Part shown: piece by piece, positions 42,627-51,599 of the stretch
Layout of the letters: every line of letters begins with the position of its first letter
How positions within the stretch are numbered: the first letter of the stretch is position 1
Source of the DNA: Gillisella vitis
GTDB lineage: Bacteria; Pseudomonadota; Alphaproteobacteria; Rhizobiales; Rhizobiaceae
Assembly: GCA_009744235.1 (NCBI GenBank)
Contig: WPHV01000011.1
Coordinates: 1 to 64,000, forward strand
Direction: 5' to 3'
Length of the DNA stretch: 64,000 nt
Notes under the pieces: generated by a model
Databases searched by the model: none
What the model was told of the DNA's origin: nothing
The model's input: the letters and a program-made list of their open reading frames with translations, nothing else
Made by a program: the position numbers and the translations under genes

Positions 42627-43301
42627 ATGAAATCCGCCGTTGTTCAACTGCCCGGCCTGAACCGTGACCGCGATATGATCGCGGCTCTGACCAAGATTTC
42701 CGGCACCCCACCCGTCACCATCTGGCAGACGGAAACCGAAATTCCTGATGTCGACCTCATCGTCATTCCCGGCGGCTTTTCCTATGGCGACTATCTGCGT
42801 TGCGGTGCCATTGCGGCGCGCATGCCCGTCATGCAGGCCATCAAGGCCAAGGCGGATCAGGGTGTCAAGGTTCTCGGCGTCTGCAACGGTTTCCAGATTC
42901 TGCTGGAAGCAGGCATGCTGCCAGGCGCATTGATGCGCAATGCATCGTTGAAATTTGTCTGCCGCGAAGTGAAGCTGGAAGTCGTCAATGACGATACGGA
43001 TTTTTCCCGCGCTTATGCCGCAGGGCAGATCATCCGTTGCCCGGTCGCCCATCACGACGGCAATTATTTTGCCGATGCCGAGACGCTGCAATCCATCGAA
43101 GGCAATGGCCAGGTGGTGTTTCGCTATGCTGAAGGCACCAACCCGAACGGCTCGCTCAACAATATTGCCGGTGTTATCAACGCCAAGGGCAATGTGCTGG
43201 GCATGATGCCGCATCCGGAAAACCTGATCGAAGCCGCCCATGGCGGCAATGATGGGCGTGGTCTGTTTGCGTCCGCTCTCGACGTCGTCGCCGCAGCCTG
43301 A
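42627..43301 (+). CDS. purQ: FGAM synthase glutaminase subunit PurQ
   Basis: PurQ releases ammonia from glutamine for PurL. From ATG 42627 (GGGAG upstream) the 224-residue class I glutamine amidotransferase has the nucleophile Cys86 in [19 protein letters not shown] and the C-terminal M-P-H-P-E-N with the His/Glu of the triad. A GTG 15 bases upstream overlaps the ribosome site and is not the start. Confidence 0.97.
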   Translation: MKSAVVQLPGLNRDRDMIAALTKISGTPPVTIWQTETEIPDVDLIVIPGGFSYGDYLRCGAIAARMPVMQAIKAKADQGVKVLGVCNGFQILLEAGMLPGALMRNASLKFVCREVKLEVVNDDTDFSRAYAAGQIIRCPVAHHDGNYFADAETLQSIEGNGQVVFRYAEGTNPNGSLNNIAGVINAKGNVLGMMPHPENLIEAAHGGNDGRGLFASALDVVAAA

Positions 43302-43345
43302 GACCGGTTGTTGACCTGAATTACAAATCGGACTCGGATTCACTC

Positions 43346-43732
43346 ATGCGCAAGCCACTTTTTATGATCGCCCTTGCGGGTCTCGCCATGCTGGGTGCTT
43401 GCAAGCCGACACCGCCTGCTGCCGTGAAGCCACAAAGCGCCCTTGACGTGATGGAGCGGGTGATGGTCAGCGCCTCATCCTGTTGGTTCAAGTCCGGAGA
43501 TCCGGCTTTCAAAGCCTATCGCATGGATGCCGAGTTGACCTCCTATTCAGGCCAGCCGCGCATTCTCTTGGTGCGCAAGGGCAGCGGCGACATCCGTCCC
43601 CTGCTGGTGGTCATGGCGCAAGGCACGCCCGCCAGGCTTCAGGCCTTCGGCCCTGTCATGAACGAGCCCCTGTCCGGCCGTATTTCTGCCGACGTCAAGC
43701 GCTGGGCAAACGGATCGTCAGCCTGCCGTTAA
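43346..43732 (+). CDS. Putative lipoprotein (128 aa)
   Basis: The N-terminus M-R-K-P-L-F-M-I-A-L-A-G-L-A-M then L-G-A-C is a lipoprotein signal with Cys19 as lipidation site. The mature part is about 110 residues with one more Cys pair-like arrangement (S-C-W-F-K near 49 and C at 127) and no recognised domain. It is probably anchored in the envelope. It lies 45 bases after purQ. Confidence 0.75.
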   Translation: MRKPLFMIALAGLAMLGACKPTPPAAVKPQSALDVMERVMVSASSCWFKSGDPAFKAYRMDAELTSYSGQPRILLVRKGSGDIRPLLVVMAQGTPARLQAFGPVMNEPLSGRISADVKRWANGSSACR

Positions 43733-43884
43733 TGTTTCGATGAAACGCTGAACCGCGCGACAGCGCCTCGGCCACGCGGCGATAAATGCCCAGCGTGGCG
43801 ATTTTGACACTGCGTTTGCTTGAAAAAATTGGCAAATTAAACCTCGGCGAATCATCGGGATTCGAGCGAGGAATTTGAATAACA

Positions 43885-44442
43885 ATGATTGCGCTGTCTT
43901 CGATAAGAGCATTAGCCTTGGCTGGCCTTTTACTGTTTACCATTACCAACCAATCCGCATTTGCTGACGACACTATTTTCGACGAATTGCGTTTCGGGGC
44001 CGTCACCTCAATCCAGGGCCATGAACATGGTGGCGCCGGTGAAGTCACGATGTTGTTCGACCCATTCTCCCGCGATTCCGCCTCCGGTTTCCTCGACAGC
44101 CTTGCTCGACCAAGGGTGCATGTCGGCGGAGAAATCGGTGGCGACAGCCTCAACAATCAGATCTATGCGGGATTCAGTTGGACGACCGACATCTTCTCCT
44201 CCAAGGCCTTTATCGAAGCAGGCTTTGGCGGTGTCATCCATGATGGCGCCATTGACGAGCAGCACCGCAACGGCCCGGATCTCGGCTGCCGCGTGCTATT
44301 TCGTGAATATGCAGCGCTCGGCTATCGCATCAACAAGACCTGGAGCGTGATGGGGCAGATCGAGCACGCTTCCAATGCCGATCTCTGCGATCCGAATGAT
44401 GGCATGACGCGGGCGGGCGTGATGGTCGGTTATAAATTCTGA
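43885..44442 (+). CDS. PagL-like lipid A 3-O-deacylase
   Basis: This 185-residue protein begins with a signal peptide (I-R-A-L-A-L-A-G-L-L-L-F-T, cleavage near A-F-A-D) and then repeats amphipathic strands for an outer-membrane beta-barrel, ending with aromatic Phe (G-Y-K-F). The catalytic motif of PagL, H-x-S-N, is present as H161-A-S163-N. PagL removes the 3-linked acyl chain of lipid A and can reduce recognition by hosts. E160 precedes the His, which fits the catalytic triad. Confidence 0.82.
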   Translation: MIALSSIRALALAGLLLFTITNQSAFADDTIFDELRFGAVTSIQGHEHGGAGEVTMLFDPFSRDSASGFLDSLARPRVHVGGEIGGDSLNNQIYAGFSWTTDIFSSKAFIEAGFGGVIHDGAIDEQHRNGPDLGCRVLFREYAALGYRINKTWSVMGQIEHASNADLCDPNDGMTRAGVMVGYKF

Positions 44443-44467
44443 TGGCCGCGCTCAAAGATCGGTTTGA

Positions 44468-44797
44468 TTACAGCATCGGGAACTTGATCGGCGCATGATG
44501 ATGCGGCGGTAAAAGCTCAGCCGTCCAGTGCAGGTAAATAGACTTGCGCATTTCCAGTCGGGCTTCGTCACGCGATATGCCGATATCGCGCAACAAACAC
44601 GCATCCAGATCCGCAAGGTCCTTTCGTGTCCGGCGCGTCACCCGCCACCGCTTCAGCCGCGCCCTCACCGTCCCGATATGTTTCAAAAACCGCCATACGG
44701 GACCGCGTAAAACACTGTCGTGATGATTGCTTGACTGGGCATTGCCAGCAACATCCGTGTCCCGCAACACAATTGTATCTATTGTCACCATCACCAT
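44468..44797 (-). CDS. DUF1127-domain protein
   Basis: The 109-residue protein has the DUF1127 motif R-K-D-L-A-D-L-D-A-C-L-L-R-D-I-G-I-S-R-D-E-A at about 57-78, preceded by basic helices. Short DUF1127 proteins of rhizobia can bind RNA and influence phosphate and carbon metabolism. The gene is divergent from a MocR regulator, and its first codons contain one of the shared operator copies. The C-terminus H-H-H-A-P is unusual. Confidence 0.85.
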   Translation of the reverse strand: MVMVTIDTIVLRDTDVAGNAQSSNHHDSVLRGPVWRFLKHIGTVRARLKRWRVTRRTRKDLADLDACLLRDIGISRDEARLEMRKSIYLHWTAELLPPHHHAPIKFPML

Positions 44798-44892
44798 GAT
44801 CCTAAAATCTCGTAATTTTCAATTGTGTCGCTTGTTATCTGTGTATTTATAGATACAATCACCTTATTGAAGGTGACAATAAGGATAATTGT
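44769..44892. promoter_or_regulatory. Inverted operator copies between DUF1127 and MocR genes
   Basis: Minus-strand GGTGACAATAGATACAAT (44789-44772, extending to 44769) and plus-strand GGTGACAATAAGGATAAT (44872-44889, extending to 44892) are 17 of 21 identical and face each other. A third part-copy, ATAGATACAAT, lies at 44849-44859. One copy is inside the DUF1127 coding start, and another directly precedes the MocR ATG, as expected for a self-regulated GntR/MocR protein. Confidence 0.6.
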
Positions 44893-44893
44893 C

Positions 44894-46318
44894 ATGGTAA
44901 CACATTGGCTCCCCGATCTTTCTACAGCAGAGGGACCGCTTTATATCAGGATTGCGGACCGGGCAGAGGCGGATATCAAAACTGGAAGGCTGTCGTCCGG
45001 CGCGAAACTGCCGCCGCAGCGGGATCTTGCCTTCGATCTGAAGGTGACAATCGGGACAATTACCCGAGCCTATGCATTGTTGCGGGAACGTGGGCTGGTG
45101 ACCGGTGAAGTCGGGCGCGGCACTTACGTCCAGTCAAGCCTGGCCGAGAACGAAACCGATATTCACCGCGACCCGGTTACTCTCACCTATGGCGGCACGC
45201 GAACCCTGTCGCCACCGCCGGGCAAGCTGCGCTTTGACACCACCGCTGCCATCGATGTCGGCCAGGCTGACATTATCGGCCGTTTGATGACCGACATTGC
45301 CCGCGATCAACCGGACGAGATCGCCAGCTACACCCGAACCCTGCTGCCGGATTGGCTGGAGGCAGGTCGCCGTTGGCTGTCGAATGGCGACTGGAGCCCG
45401 GAGGCCGCCAATATCGTGCCGCAGATGGGTGTACATGCCGGAGTGAATGCGGTGATCGCCGCCATTAGCGGCACCGGTGACCGGATCGTTTGCGAACACC
45501 TCACCTATTCACAGATTGCCCGCAGTGCCTCGCTGATGGGTCGCCAGATTGCGTTGGTGGACTCCGACCATGACGGGATCATGCCGGAGGACTTTGAACG
45601 GGTCTGCGCACGCGAGCACCCAAAGGCAGCCTTCATCATGTCGTCCGGCCAGAACCCGACGCTATCCTGTCTGCCCCTGTCACGGCGGCTGGAGATCGTA
45701 GACATCGCCCGCCGTTATAATGTCTGGCTGATCGAGGATTACATTTATGGGGCGCTGGTCGGCGATGGCATTCCGCTGCTGGCCCAACTGGCGCCAGACC
45801 GGACATTTCTGCTCAACAGCCTGTCGAAATCCGTCGCAGCCGGAGTGCGCGGCGGCTGGGTCGCCTGCCCCGACCATATGAGCCAGCGGGTCCGCGTCAC
45901 CCAGAAAATGGTCTGCGGCGGCCTGCCCTTCCTGCTGGCGGAACTGTCGGCACGTCTGGTTCTGTCGGGGGCTGCGGATGATATTCGCGGGCGCGTGCTG
46001 GAAGAGCTTTCGGCTCGAGAACAGATCGTCCGTCAGTTGTTCGAAGGCTACGAATTCCGCTCGCATCCACACCTGCCGTATTTCTGGCTGAAACTGCCGG
46101 AACCATGGCTGTCTGGCACATTCAAGCAGGCCGCGCTGGACCAGGGCGTATTGATCGATGATGAAGACGAGTTCAAACCGGCCCGTTCATCCCGGGTGTT
46201 TCACCATATCCGCGCTGGTTTCAGCGAAGGGCGGGATCGAAGCATCGCCGAAGGTGGCCTGATCACGCTCAGGCGGATTCTCGACCAGATTCCGGTCGGC
46301 AGCAACGCCGTCATGTGA
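44894..46318 (+). CDS. MocR-type regulator (GntR HTH fused to aminotransferase fold)
   Basis: From ATG 44894 (AAGGA upstream) the protein has 474 residues. Residues about 12-80 are a GntR winged helix (A-D-I-K-T-G-R-L-S-S-G-A-K-L-P-P-Q-R-D-L-A, G-T-I-T-R-A-Y-A-L-L-R-E-R-G-L). The rest is a fold-type I aminotransferase with the PLP-binding Lys in N-S-L-S-K-S. MocR proteins sense PLP or amino compounds. Its likely target is the divergent DUF1127 gene and itself. An upstream start at 44825 would pass through the operator. Confidence 0.9.
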   Translation: MVTHWLPDLSTAEGPLYIRIADRAEADIKTGRLSSGAKLPPQRDLAFDLKVTIGTITRAYALLRERGLVTGEVGRGTYVQSSLAENETDIHRDPVTLTYGGTRTLSPPPGKLRFDTTAAIDVGQADIIGRLMTDIARDQPDEIASYTRTLLPDWLEAGRRWLSNGDWSPEAANIVPQMGVHAGVNAVIAAISGTGDRIVCEHLTYSQIARSASLMGRQIALVDSDHDGIMPEDFERVCAREHPKAAFIMSSGQNPTLSCLPLSRRLEIVDIARRYNVWLIEDYIYGALVGDGIPLLAQLAPDRTFLLNSLSKSVAAGVRGGWVACPDHMSQRVRVTQKMVCGGLPFLLAELSARLVLSGAADDIRGRVLEELSAREQIVRQLFEGYEFRSHPHLPYFWLKLPEPWLSGTFKQAALDQGVLIDDEDEFKPARSSRVFHHIRAGFSEGRDRSIAEGGLITLRRILDQIPVGSNAVM

Positions 46319-46336
46319 CGGCGTTGCCTCCAGGGA

Positions 46337-46954
46337 TCAGATCGTCGTCAGCGTCCAGTTGACGATATCGCCGCTGACCTTCGCGAAAGCCTGCGACAGC
46401 GCGTTGACGAGCGCCTGATTGTCGCCGCCACGGGCGGGAACGCTGGCAGAAAACACCTTCTGGGAAATCACACTGCCATTGCGGTCATTGAGCAGCTTGA
46501 CGGAAATCTCGACATTGGCCCGGCGAATACCGCCAGCCTCGACTTCGAACGTCCTGATATCGGATAGCAATTGATAATCGATTGCCAGACCCTGCCCCGG
46601 CTTGCCGACGCCACCGAGCTTACCGGTATTTTCGAAAGCCTCGACCAGTTTTGACTGCACCATGCGCGGCAGCTTGTCGCTCCATTGCGACTTGGCCAGA
46701 TATTGCATTTCCGTGCCGGAAACGCGCACCACGATCATGTCGCTGTCGAGCACTTTCAACGCGGTCGGATCGGCAACCAGAACCTGCCGCTTCTGGGCCG
46801 ATTGGGTCGTGGTGGCGGCACGGATACTGGCCAGATCGTATGTGTCGTTCGGGCTTGTGCCGCAGCCCGCCAGCATGACGCCGAGAATGGACAGGGCGCA
46901 AGCGGCGCGCAAAGCTGCCATTGGACGCAGAACCGCTAAAGAATACCCCATCAT
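46337..46954 (-). CDS. Mla-type transport auxiliary lipoprotein
   Basis: From ATG 46954 (AAAGGGA upstream) the 205-residue protein has a lipoprotein signal ending L-A-G-C with Cys about residue 31, followed by a 170-residue domain like the PqiC/ABC-auxiliary lipoproteins (PF03886-type: conserved N-D-T-Y-D-L, V-L-V-A-D-P). It is the last gene of the mla operon and probably sits at the outer membrane end of the lipid path. A GTG 30 bases upstream, overlapping the MCE stop, is also possible. Confidence 0.85.
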   Translation of the reverse strand: MMGYSLAVLRPMAALRAACALSILGVMLAGCGTSPNDTYDLASIRAATTTQSAQKRQVLVADPTALKVLDSDMIVVRVSGTEMQYLAKSQWSDKLPRMVQSKLVEAFENTGKLGGVGKPGQGLAIDYQLLSDIRTFEVEAGGIRRANVEISVKLLNDRNGSVISQKVFSASVPARGGDNQALVNALSQAFAKVSGDIVNWTLTTI

Positions 46955-46980
46955 CTGTCCCTTTTTCACGGAAAAACCTG

Positions 46981-48348
46981 TCACCGTCTTGTCCGCCCAT
47001 CATATTGCTTGACGTTGTCGCCACCGAAGATCAGCCGTTGCGGATCACGATCAAAATTGCTGATCGTGTCATCCAGGTTCTTCACGGTGCTGCGCGTATC
47101 GTTGACCAGCGTCTGAATGTCCTTCAGGCCCGAAGACGAGAATTTCGACAGATTGTCGGCAATCGGGCCGATCTTCTGGTTGAGATTATCCGCCACGGCG
47201 CGAATGGACTGGAGGGTGCGTTTGGCCTCCGCCGAAAGCGAATTGGTATCGTCGGAGCCCAGCAGCGCATCGACCTTGGCCAGAATGCCATCGACCCTGG
47301 TCGAGGCATTGTTCAACCTGTTGGAAAGCTGGGTAAAGTCACTGATTGCCTGATCGATATCCGGTTTACGATCCTTGAAGGTCTCGGTCACCGATTGGAC
47401 ATTGGCAGCCGCACTGCGGGCATCGGTGACAGCCACGGAGACATCATCCACGACACGAGAGACCTTCTGCGTATCGATCGCGGCAATCAGCGCGTTGACC
47501 TGTCCAAGCGTTCCCTCCGCCTTCACACCGAAATCGTTGAAGGTCTTTGCCGTTGCCGAAAAATTGTCGACGGCGACGCCGACCTTGTCCGAGGCATCGG
47601 CAATCTTGCCGGTAAAGGTTTCGGCATTGGTGAGGATCTGGTTGACCTTGTTGCGATCCACCGCTTTAAGCAGATCTTCGGCCGCGGCAAGCGTTGAATC
47701 AAGCCGACCGGAGAGACCGGTGATCGTATCGGAGAGCGCGCTGACACTCTTCAGGAAAGTGTCGATGCCATCGGCATTGTCGGCCAGAGCCTTGGAAAAG
47801 GTTTCAGCGTTGCGCATCGTATTGGTCAACGGCCCGCGTGCATCGGCGACGAAACCCTGAACATTGGCGATGGCGTCATCGGCGCGCTTCATGATCTTGT
47901 CAGCCGTCGCCAGAAGATTGGTCAGGCTTGACTGATCGGCGACCAGCACCGCCGTCTTGCCCGTTTCCTGGGCTTTCTTCAGCAAATCGTCGCCACCAAC
48001 GCCACCCGACATTTCGACATAGGCCGCACCGGTCAGGCCCTGAACCTCAAGCGCCGCCTTGGTATTGGAGCGAATGGGCGCATCCTGCTGCACCTGCGTC
48101 TCAGCGATGGAAAATGCCGGATCGTCACGGTCGATGCTCAAGGAAACGACCGAGCCGATCTGGATGCCATTGAAACGCACCGGCGAGCCGACACTCAAAC
48201 CATTGGCAGAGCCAGGAATGCGGATGGTCAGCGGTGACATGGGACCACCACGGCCATATTCGGCCATCCAGTAGACAAAACCAAATGCCGCAAGGATCAC
48301 AAGAAGCGTGAACAAGCCGACGATGGTGTAATTTGCTTTGGTTTCCAT
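46981..48348 (-). CDS. mlaD: MCE-domain lipid-binding protein (MlaD-like)
   Basis: The 455-residue protein has one N-terminal membrane span (Y-T-I-V-G-L-F-T-L-L-V-I-L-A-A-F), a single MCE domain (about 40-120, including G-L-S-V-G-S-P-V-R-F-N-G-I-Q-I-G and V-Q-G-L-T-G-A-A-Y-V-E) and a long helical tail (150-445). The tail is built of repeated V-D-x-x-L-x-N-A-style heptads and is predicted as a long coiled coil, which would make a tube or needle across the periplasm, longer than E. coli MlaD. It carries phospholipids for the ABC complex. Confidence 0.92.
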   Translation of the reverse strand: METKANYTIVGLFTLLVILAAFGFVYWMAEYGRGGPMSPLTIRIPGSANGLSVGSPVRFNGIQIGSVVSLSIDRDDPAFSIAETQVQQDAPIRSNTKAALEVQGLTGAAYVEMSGGVGGDDLLKKAQETGKTAVLVADQSSLTNLLATADKIMKRADDAIANVQGFVADARGPLTNTMRNAETFSKALADNADGIDTFLKSVSALSDTITGLSGRLDSTLAAAEDLLKAVDRNKVNQILTNAETFTGKIADASDKVGVAVDNFSATAKTFNDFGVKAEGTLGQVNALIAAIDTQKVSRVVDDVSVAVTDARSAAANVQSVTETFKDRKPDIDQAISDFTQLSNRLNNASTRVDGILAKVDALLGSDDTNSLSAEAKRTLQSIRAVADNLNQKIGPIADNLSKFSSSGLKDIQTLVNDTRSTVKNLDDTISNFDRDPQRLIFGGDNVKQYDGRTRR

Positions 48349-48354
48349 AGGATC

Positions 48355-49230
48355 TCAATCAATCGTGCCGGCAATCGCGCGGGTGCCGCGCATTTCCTGA
48401 TGTTTGGGAATGGAGCGCGCCCGTTTGCCCCGGAAATAGGATTTGACCCAGTCATCGTCGCAGGCGAGCATATCCGTTAACGGTCCTTCAACCAAGACTC
48501 GTTTCTGTCCGAGCACAGCGATGCGATCGCAGACGGAAAACAGGCTGTCGAGGTCGTGGGTCACCATGTAGACGGTCAGCCCCAGCGTATCGCGCAGACG
48601 GGCAATCAAATCATCGAACTCAGCAGCGCCAATCGGGTCGAGGCCGGAGGTCGGTTCATCGAGAAACACCAGGTCCGGGTCCAGCGCCAGCGCACGCGCC
48701 AAAGCCGCCCGCTTGATCATGCCGCCGGACAGCTCGGAAGGGTATTTGTCACCGGCATCCGCAGAAAGGCCAACCATCTGGATTTTCAGATAAGCCAGTT
48801 CATCCATCAGCACTTGTGGAAGCTTCAGATATTCCCGCATCGGCAATTGGATGTTTTCCTTGACCGTCAGCGCGGAAAACAAGGCACCATGCTGGAACAG
48901 CACACCGAGGCGTGTATCGAGATTGGAACGTTCGGCAGCGCTGACCGAATCGTAGTCTGCGCCCAGAATGTGGATCTGGCCGGCCTGACGCGGCAAAAGC
49001 CGGAGAACCGTGCGCATCAGCACTGATTTGCCTGCACCCGAAGCACCGACAAAACCGAGAATTTCGCCGCGATAGACATCGAGATCGAGATTGTCCAGCA
49101 CCAGCTTGTCACCGAAACCGACCGTCAGACCACGCACGGACAGCACCGCTTCCCGCCCTTCCTTGAGCGGCGGCACCTCTTGTGTCGGGTGATTGTCTCT
49201 GTCTTGATTAGTCAGGTCTTGCTGTTCCAC
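48355..49230 (-). CDS. mlaF: ABC transporter ATPase (MlaF-like)
   Basis: This 291-residue nucleotide-binding subunit has Walker A G-A-S-G-A-G-K-S at 62-69, signature L-S-G-G-M-I-K-R-A-A-L-A-R and Walker B D-L-V-F-L-D-E-P-T-S-G-L-D-P, then an M-V-T-H-D-L switch His. The N-terminal 25 residues are polar and variable. It lies nine bases after the permease gene and six bases before the MCE gene. Confidence 0.94.
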   Translation of the reverse strand: MEQQDLTNQDRDNHPTQEVPPLKEGREAVLSVRGLTVGFGDKLVLDNLDLDVYRGEILGFVGASGAGKSVLMRTVLRLLPRQAGQIHILGADYDSVSAAERSNLDTRLGVLFQHGALFSALTVKENIQLPMREYLKLPQVLMDELAYLKIQMVGLSADAGDKYPSELSGGMIKRAALARALALDPDLVFLDEPTSGLDPIGAAEFDDLIARLRDTLGLTVYMVTHDLDSLFSVCDRIAVLGQKRVLVEGPLTDMLACDDDWVKSYFRGKRARSIPKHQEMRGTRAIAGTID

Positions 49231-49239
49231 GGCGGCCCC

Positions 49240-50385
49240 TTAAAAATTGATCGCTGCGTAGAAGACGGCAAACAGCCCATCCATGAGGATGACGACGAAG
49301 ATCGACTTCACCACCGAGGCTGTGACGTGCTGGCCGAGCGACTCGGCACTGCCACCAACCTTCATACCTTCCACCGCCGCGACGATGCCGATCACCACGG
49401 CCATGAACGGCGCCTTGATCAGGCCCGCAGCGAAGGTGGCGTAATCCACGGCGTCATGCAGACGGGTAACAAAGACCTGAAAGGTAATGCCGGAATAGGC
49501 AAAGGAAACGACCGCGGCACCGTAAAGCGCCGCAAAATTGGCGATAACCGTCAGAAGCGGCAGCGCAATGACCAGCGCGACGATACGCGGGAGCACGAGA
49601 ACGCCGATCGGATTGAGGCCGATAACCTTCAACGCATCCACTTCCTCGCGCATCTTCATCGAGCCGATTTCAGCGGTGATGGCGCTGCCCGAACGGCCAG
49701 CGATCATGATGGCGGTCAAGAGCACACCGATCTCGCGCAATTGTAGAATGCCGACCAGGTCGACCACAAAGACTTCGGCGCCGAAATAGCGAAGCTGGAA
49801 GGCACCCTGCTGGGCAATGATTGCCCCGATCAGGAAGGACATCAGCAGGATGATCGGCACCGCCCGCAGACCCATGTGGTCCAACTGATTGACGATGGAA
49901 GCAATGGATGCGCGCCCGCCGCGCCGTTCCTTGGACTGCGTGCCACGCACCGCCGAGCCGAGCACATAGCTCATGGCCAAGACGTCTTCAAACAGGCTGA
50001 CGCTCATCTTGCCAACCGGCTCCAGCACCCGCTGGAAGAAGGGACGGTGATCCACGACCTTTTCTGGCAAAGGCGGCTGTTCCGGCAGCGCGGAAATCAG
50101 CTCCCGCATCGCGTCGCTGCCACCGACAATCTGCACATCGCCCTGCTTGGAGGCGGCCAGCTCGATGCGGCGGATGATCCATGCGCCAGATGTATCAAGA
50201 CTTGAAATGCCGGTGATGTCGATCTCGACATTGCCGTTCAGCGTTTCGCGCATTTCCAGCAGTTTTGGAATCACGGTATCGACCGTGGTATTGCGCCACG
50301 GACCGCTCAGGCGAAGCCTCTGCCCGGCCTCCCCTTCCAGCTGTTCGGCATCGACCGTGGCATTGTCCATCTGACCGGAACTCAA
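49240..50385 (-). CDS. mlaE: ABC transporter permease with N-terminal STAS-like domain (MlaE-like)
   Basis: This 381-residue protein joins an N-terminal STAS/MlaB-like domain (about 20-105: D-I-T-G-I-S-S-L-D-T-S-G-A) to a MlaE permease with five spans (about 155-375), including F-L-I-G-A-I-I-A-Q-Q-G and G-R-S-G-S-A-I-T-A-E-I-G-S-M-K. In E. coli the MlaB and MlaE parts are separate proteins; a fusion of both is common in alphaproteobacteria. It is first in the operon. The likely start is TTG 50385 or ATG 50370. Confidence 0.92.
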   Translation of the reverse strand: MSSGQMDNATVDAEQLEGEAGQRLRLSGPWRNTTVDTVIPKLLEMRETLNGNVEIDITGISSLDTSGAWIIRRIELAASKQGDVQIVGGSDAMRELISALPEQPPLPEKVVDHRPFFQRVLEPVGKMSVSLFEDVLAMSYVLGSAVRGTQSKERRGGRASIASIVNQLDHMGLRAVPIILLMSFLIGAIIAQQGAFQLRYFGAEVFVVDLVGILQLREIGVLLTAIMIAGRSGSAITAEIGSMKMREEVDALKVIGLNPIGVLVLPRIVALVIALPLLTVIANFAALYGAAVVSFAYSGITFQVFVTRLHDAVDYATFAAGLIKAPFMAVVIGIVAAVEGMKVGGSAESLGQHVTASVVKSIFVVILMDGLFAVFYAAINF

Positions 50386-50557
50386 AACGAATACACTTTC
50401 AAAGCCGTCACTCAGAGAGTGGGCAAGCCGCCATCGGCTTGATGCTGGCGACTATATATCGTTCCCGCGCGACAATTCCACTGATCTTTGCGGGAAAAGT
50501 GTCGATCAACCCATGGGCAACACTTCGGTCCACAGGCTTTTGTCACCTATAACCATT

Positions 50558-51418
50558 TTATGCGTTGCAGCGCGCCGCCTGCGTTTCTGTTCCAGCGGGG
50601 TTTTCCACCGGAAAGATGCGAATCGGCTCCGGCGGACCCAGCAGGCGCGGTTGCGCAACGGCGTTATAGCGCGTGCCCCATTCGATCAGCTCGAAATGTC
50701 CATCGTAATGTTCGGCCACCGCGGTACAGCTTTCCACCCAATCGCCGGTATTGATGTAATGGATACCGCCAACATCCTCCATGACAGCATGGTGGATATG
50801 GCCACAGATCACACCATGCACGTCGTTGCGGCGCGCTTCGTCGGCAACGACTTTCTGGAATTCGCCAATAAAATTGACGGCATGCTTGACCTGTAGCTTG
50901 GCCCAGGCAGAAAATGACCAATAGGGCATGCCCATCCGGCGGCGGACGGCCGCCAGAACCACGTTGATGGCAATCGCCATATCGTAAGCCCAGTCACCCA
51001 TATAGGCGAGCAGGCGCGCATTGCGCACCACCACATCGAACTGATCGCCGTGCAGAACCAGATAGCGCTTGTTATCCGCCGTCTCGTGAATCATCTGATC
51101 CAGCACTTCGATTCCGCCGAAATGGGTTCCGGGAAAACCCCGGAGGAATTCGTCGTGATTTCCGGGGATATAGACAATTCTTGTCCCCTTGCGCGCCTTG
51201 CGCAGCAATTTCTGCACCACATCATTACAGCCCTGAGGCCAATACCAGCTGCGTTTCAACCGCCAGCCATCGACGATATCGCCAACCAGAACGATGGTGT
51301 CGGCATCGTAAACACGCAGGAAATCCAGCAAAAAATCAGTTTTTGCGGCCTTAGAGCCGAGATGCACATCCGAAATGAAGAGGGTTCTCACATGTCGCGT
51401 TTCGGTTTCGTCGCTCAC
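50558..51418 (-). CDS. LpxH-like metallophosphoesterase
   Basis: This 286-residue calcineurin-like phosphoesterase has metal motifs D17-x-H19 (F-I-S-D-V-H-L-G-S), D47 (V-G-D-I-V-D-G-W), G-N-H-D-E-F-L at about 85, H-G-D-Q-F-D and C-G-H-I-H-H-A. It resembles UDP-2,3-diacylglucosamine pyrophosphatase (LpxH), which makes lipid X for lipid A; many alphaproteobacteria use the unrelated LpxI, so the real function could differ. It lies beside the mla operon and a divergent malic enzyme. Confidence 0.88.
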   Translation of the reverse strand: MSDETETRHVRTLFISDVHLGSKAAKTDFLLDFLRVYDADTIVLVGDIVDGWRLKRSWYWPQGCNDVVQKLLRKARKGTRIVYIPGNHDEFLRGFPGTHFGGIEVLDQMIHETADNKRYLVLHGDQFDVVVRNARLLAYMGDWAYDMAIAINVVLAAVRRRMGMPYWSFSAWAKLQVKHAVNFIGEFQKVVADEARRNDVHGVICGHIHHAVMEDVGGIHYINTGDWVESCTAVAEHYDGHFELIEWGTRYNAVAQPRLLGPPEPIRIFPVENPAGTETQAARCNA

Positions 51419-51599
51419 GGGAATGGTCCTTTACGATCAGCTTTGGCATGCTCTCAAAATCAGACTCGTGTTTCAGGATGATGACACGGGCGGTACACCG
51501 ATGGGCTGCAATTGCCATGCCCCCCAGAAATATGTTCTGGTCCGTGGAACGATTTGTTGTAAGAGATGGGAAGAGATGAACGATGAAGCGGCAAGAAGC

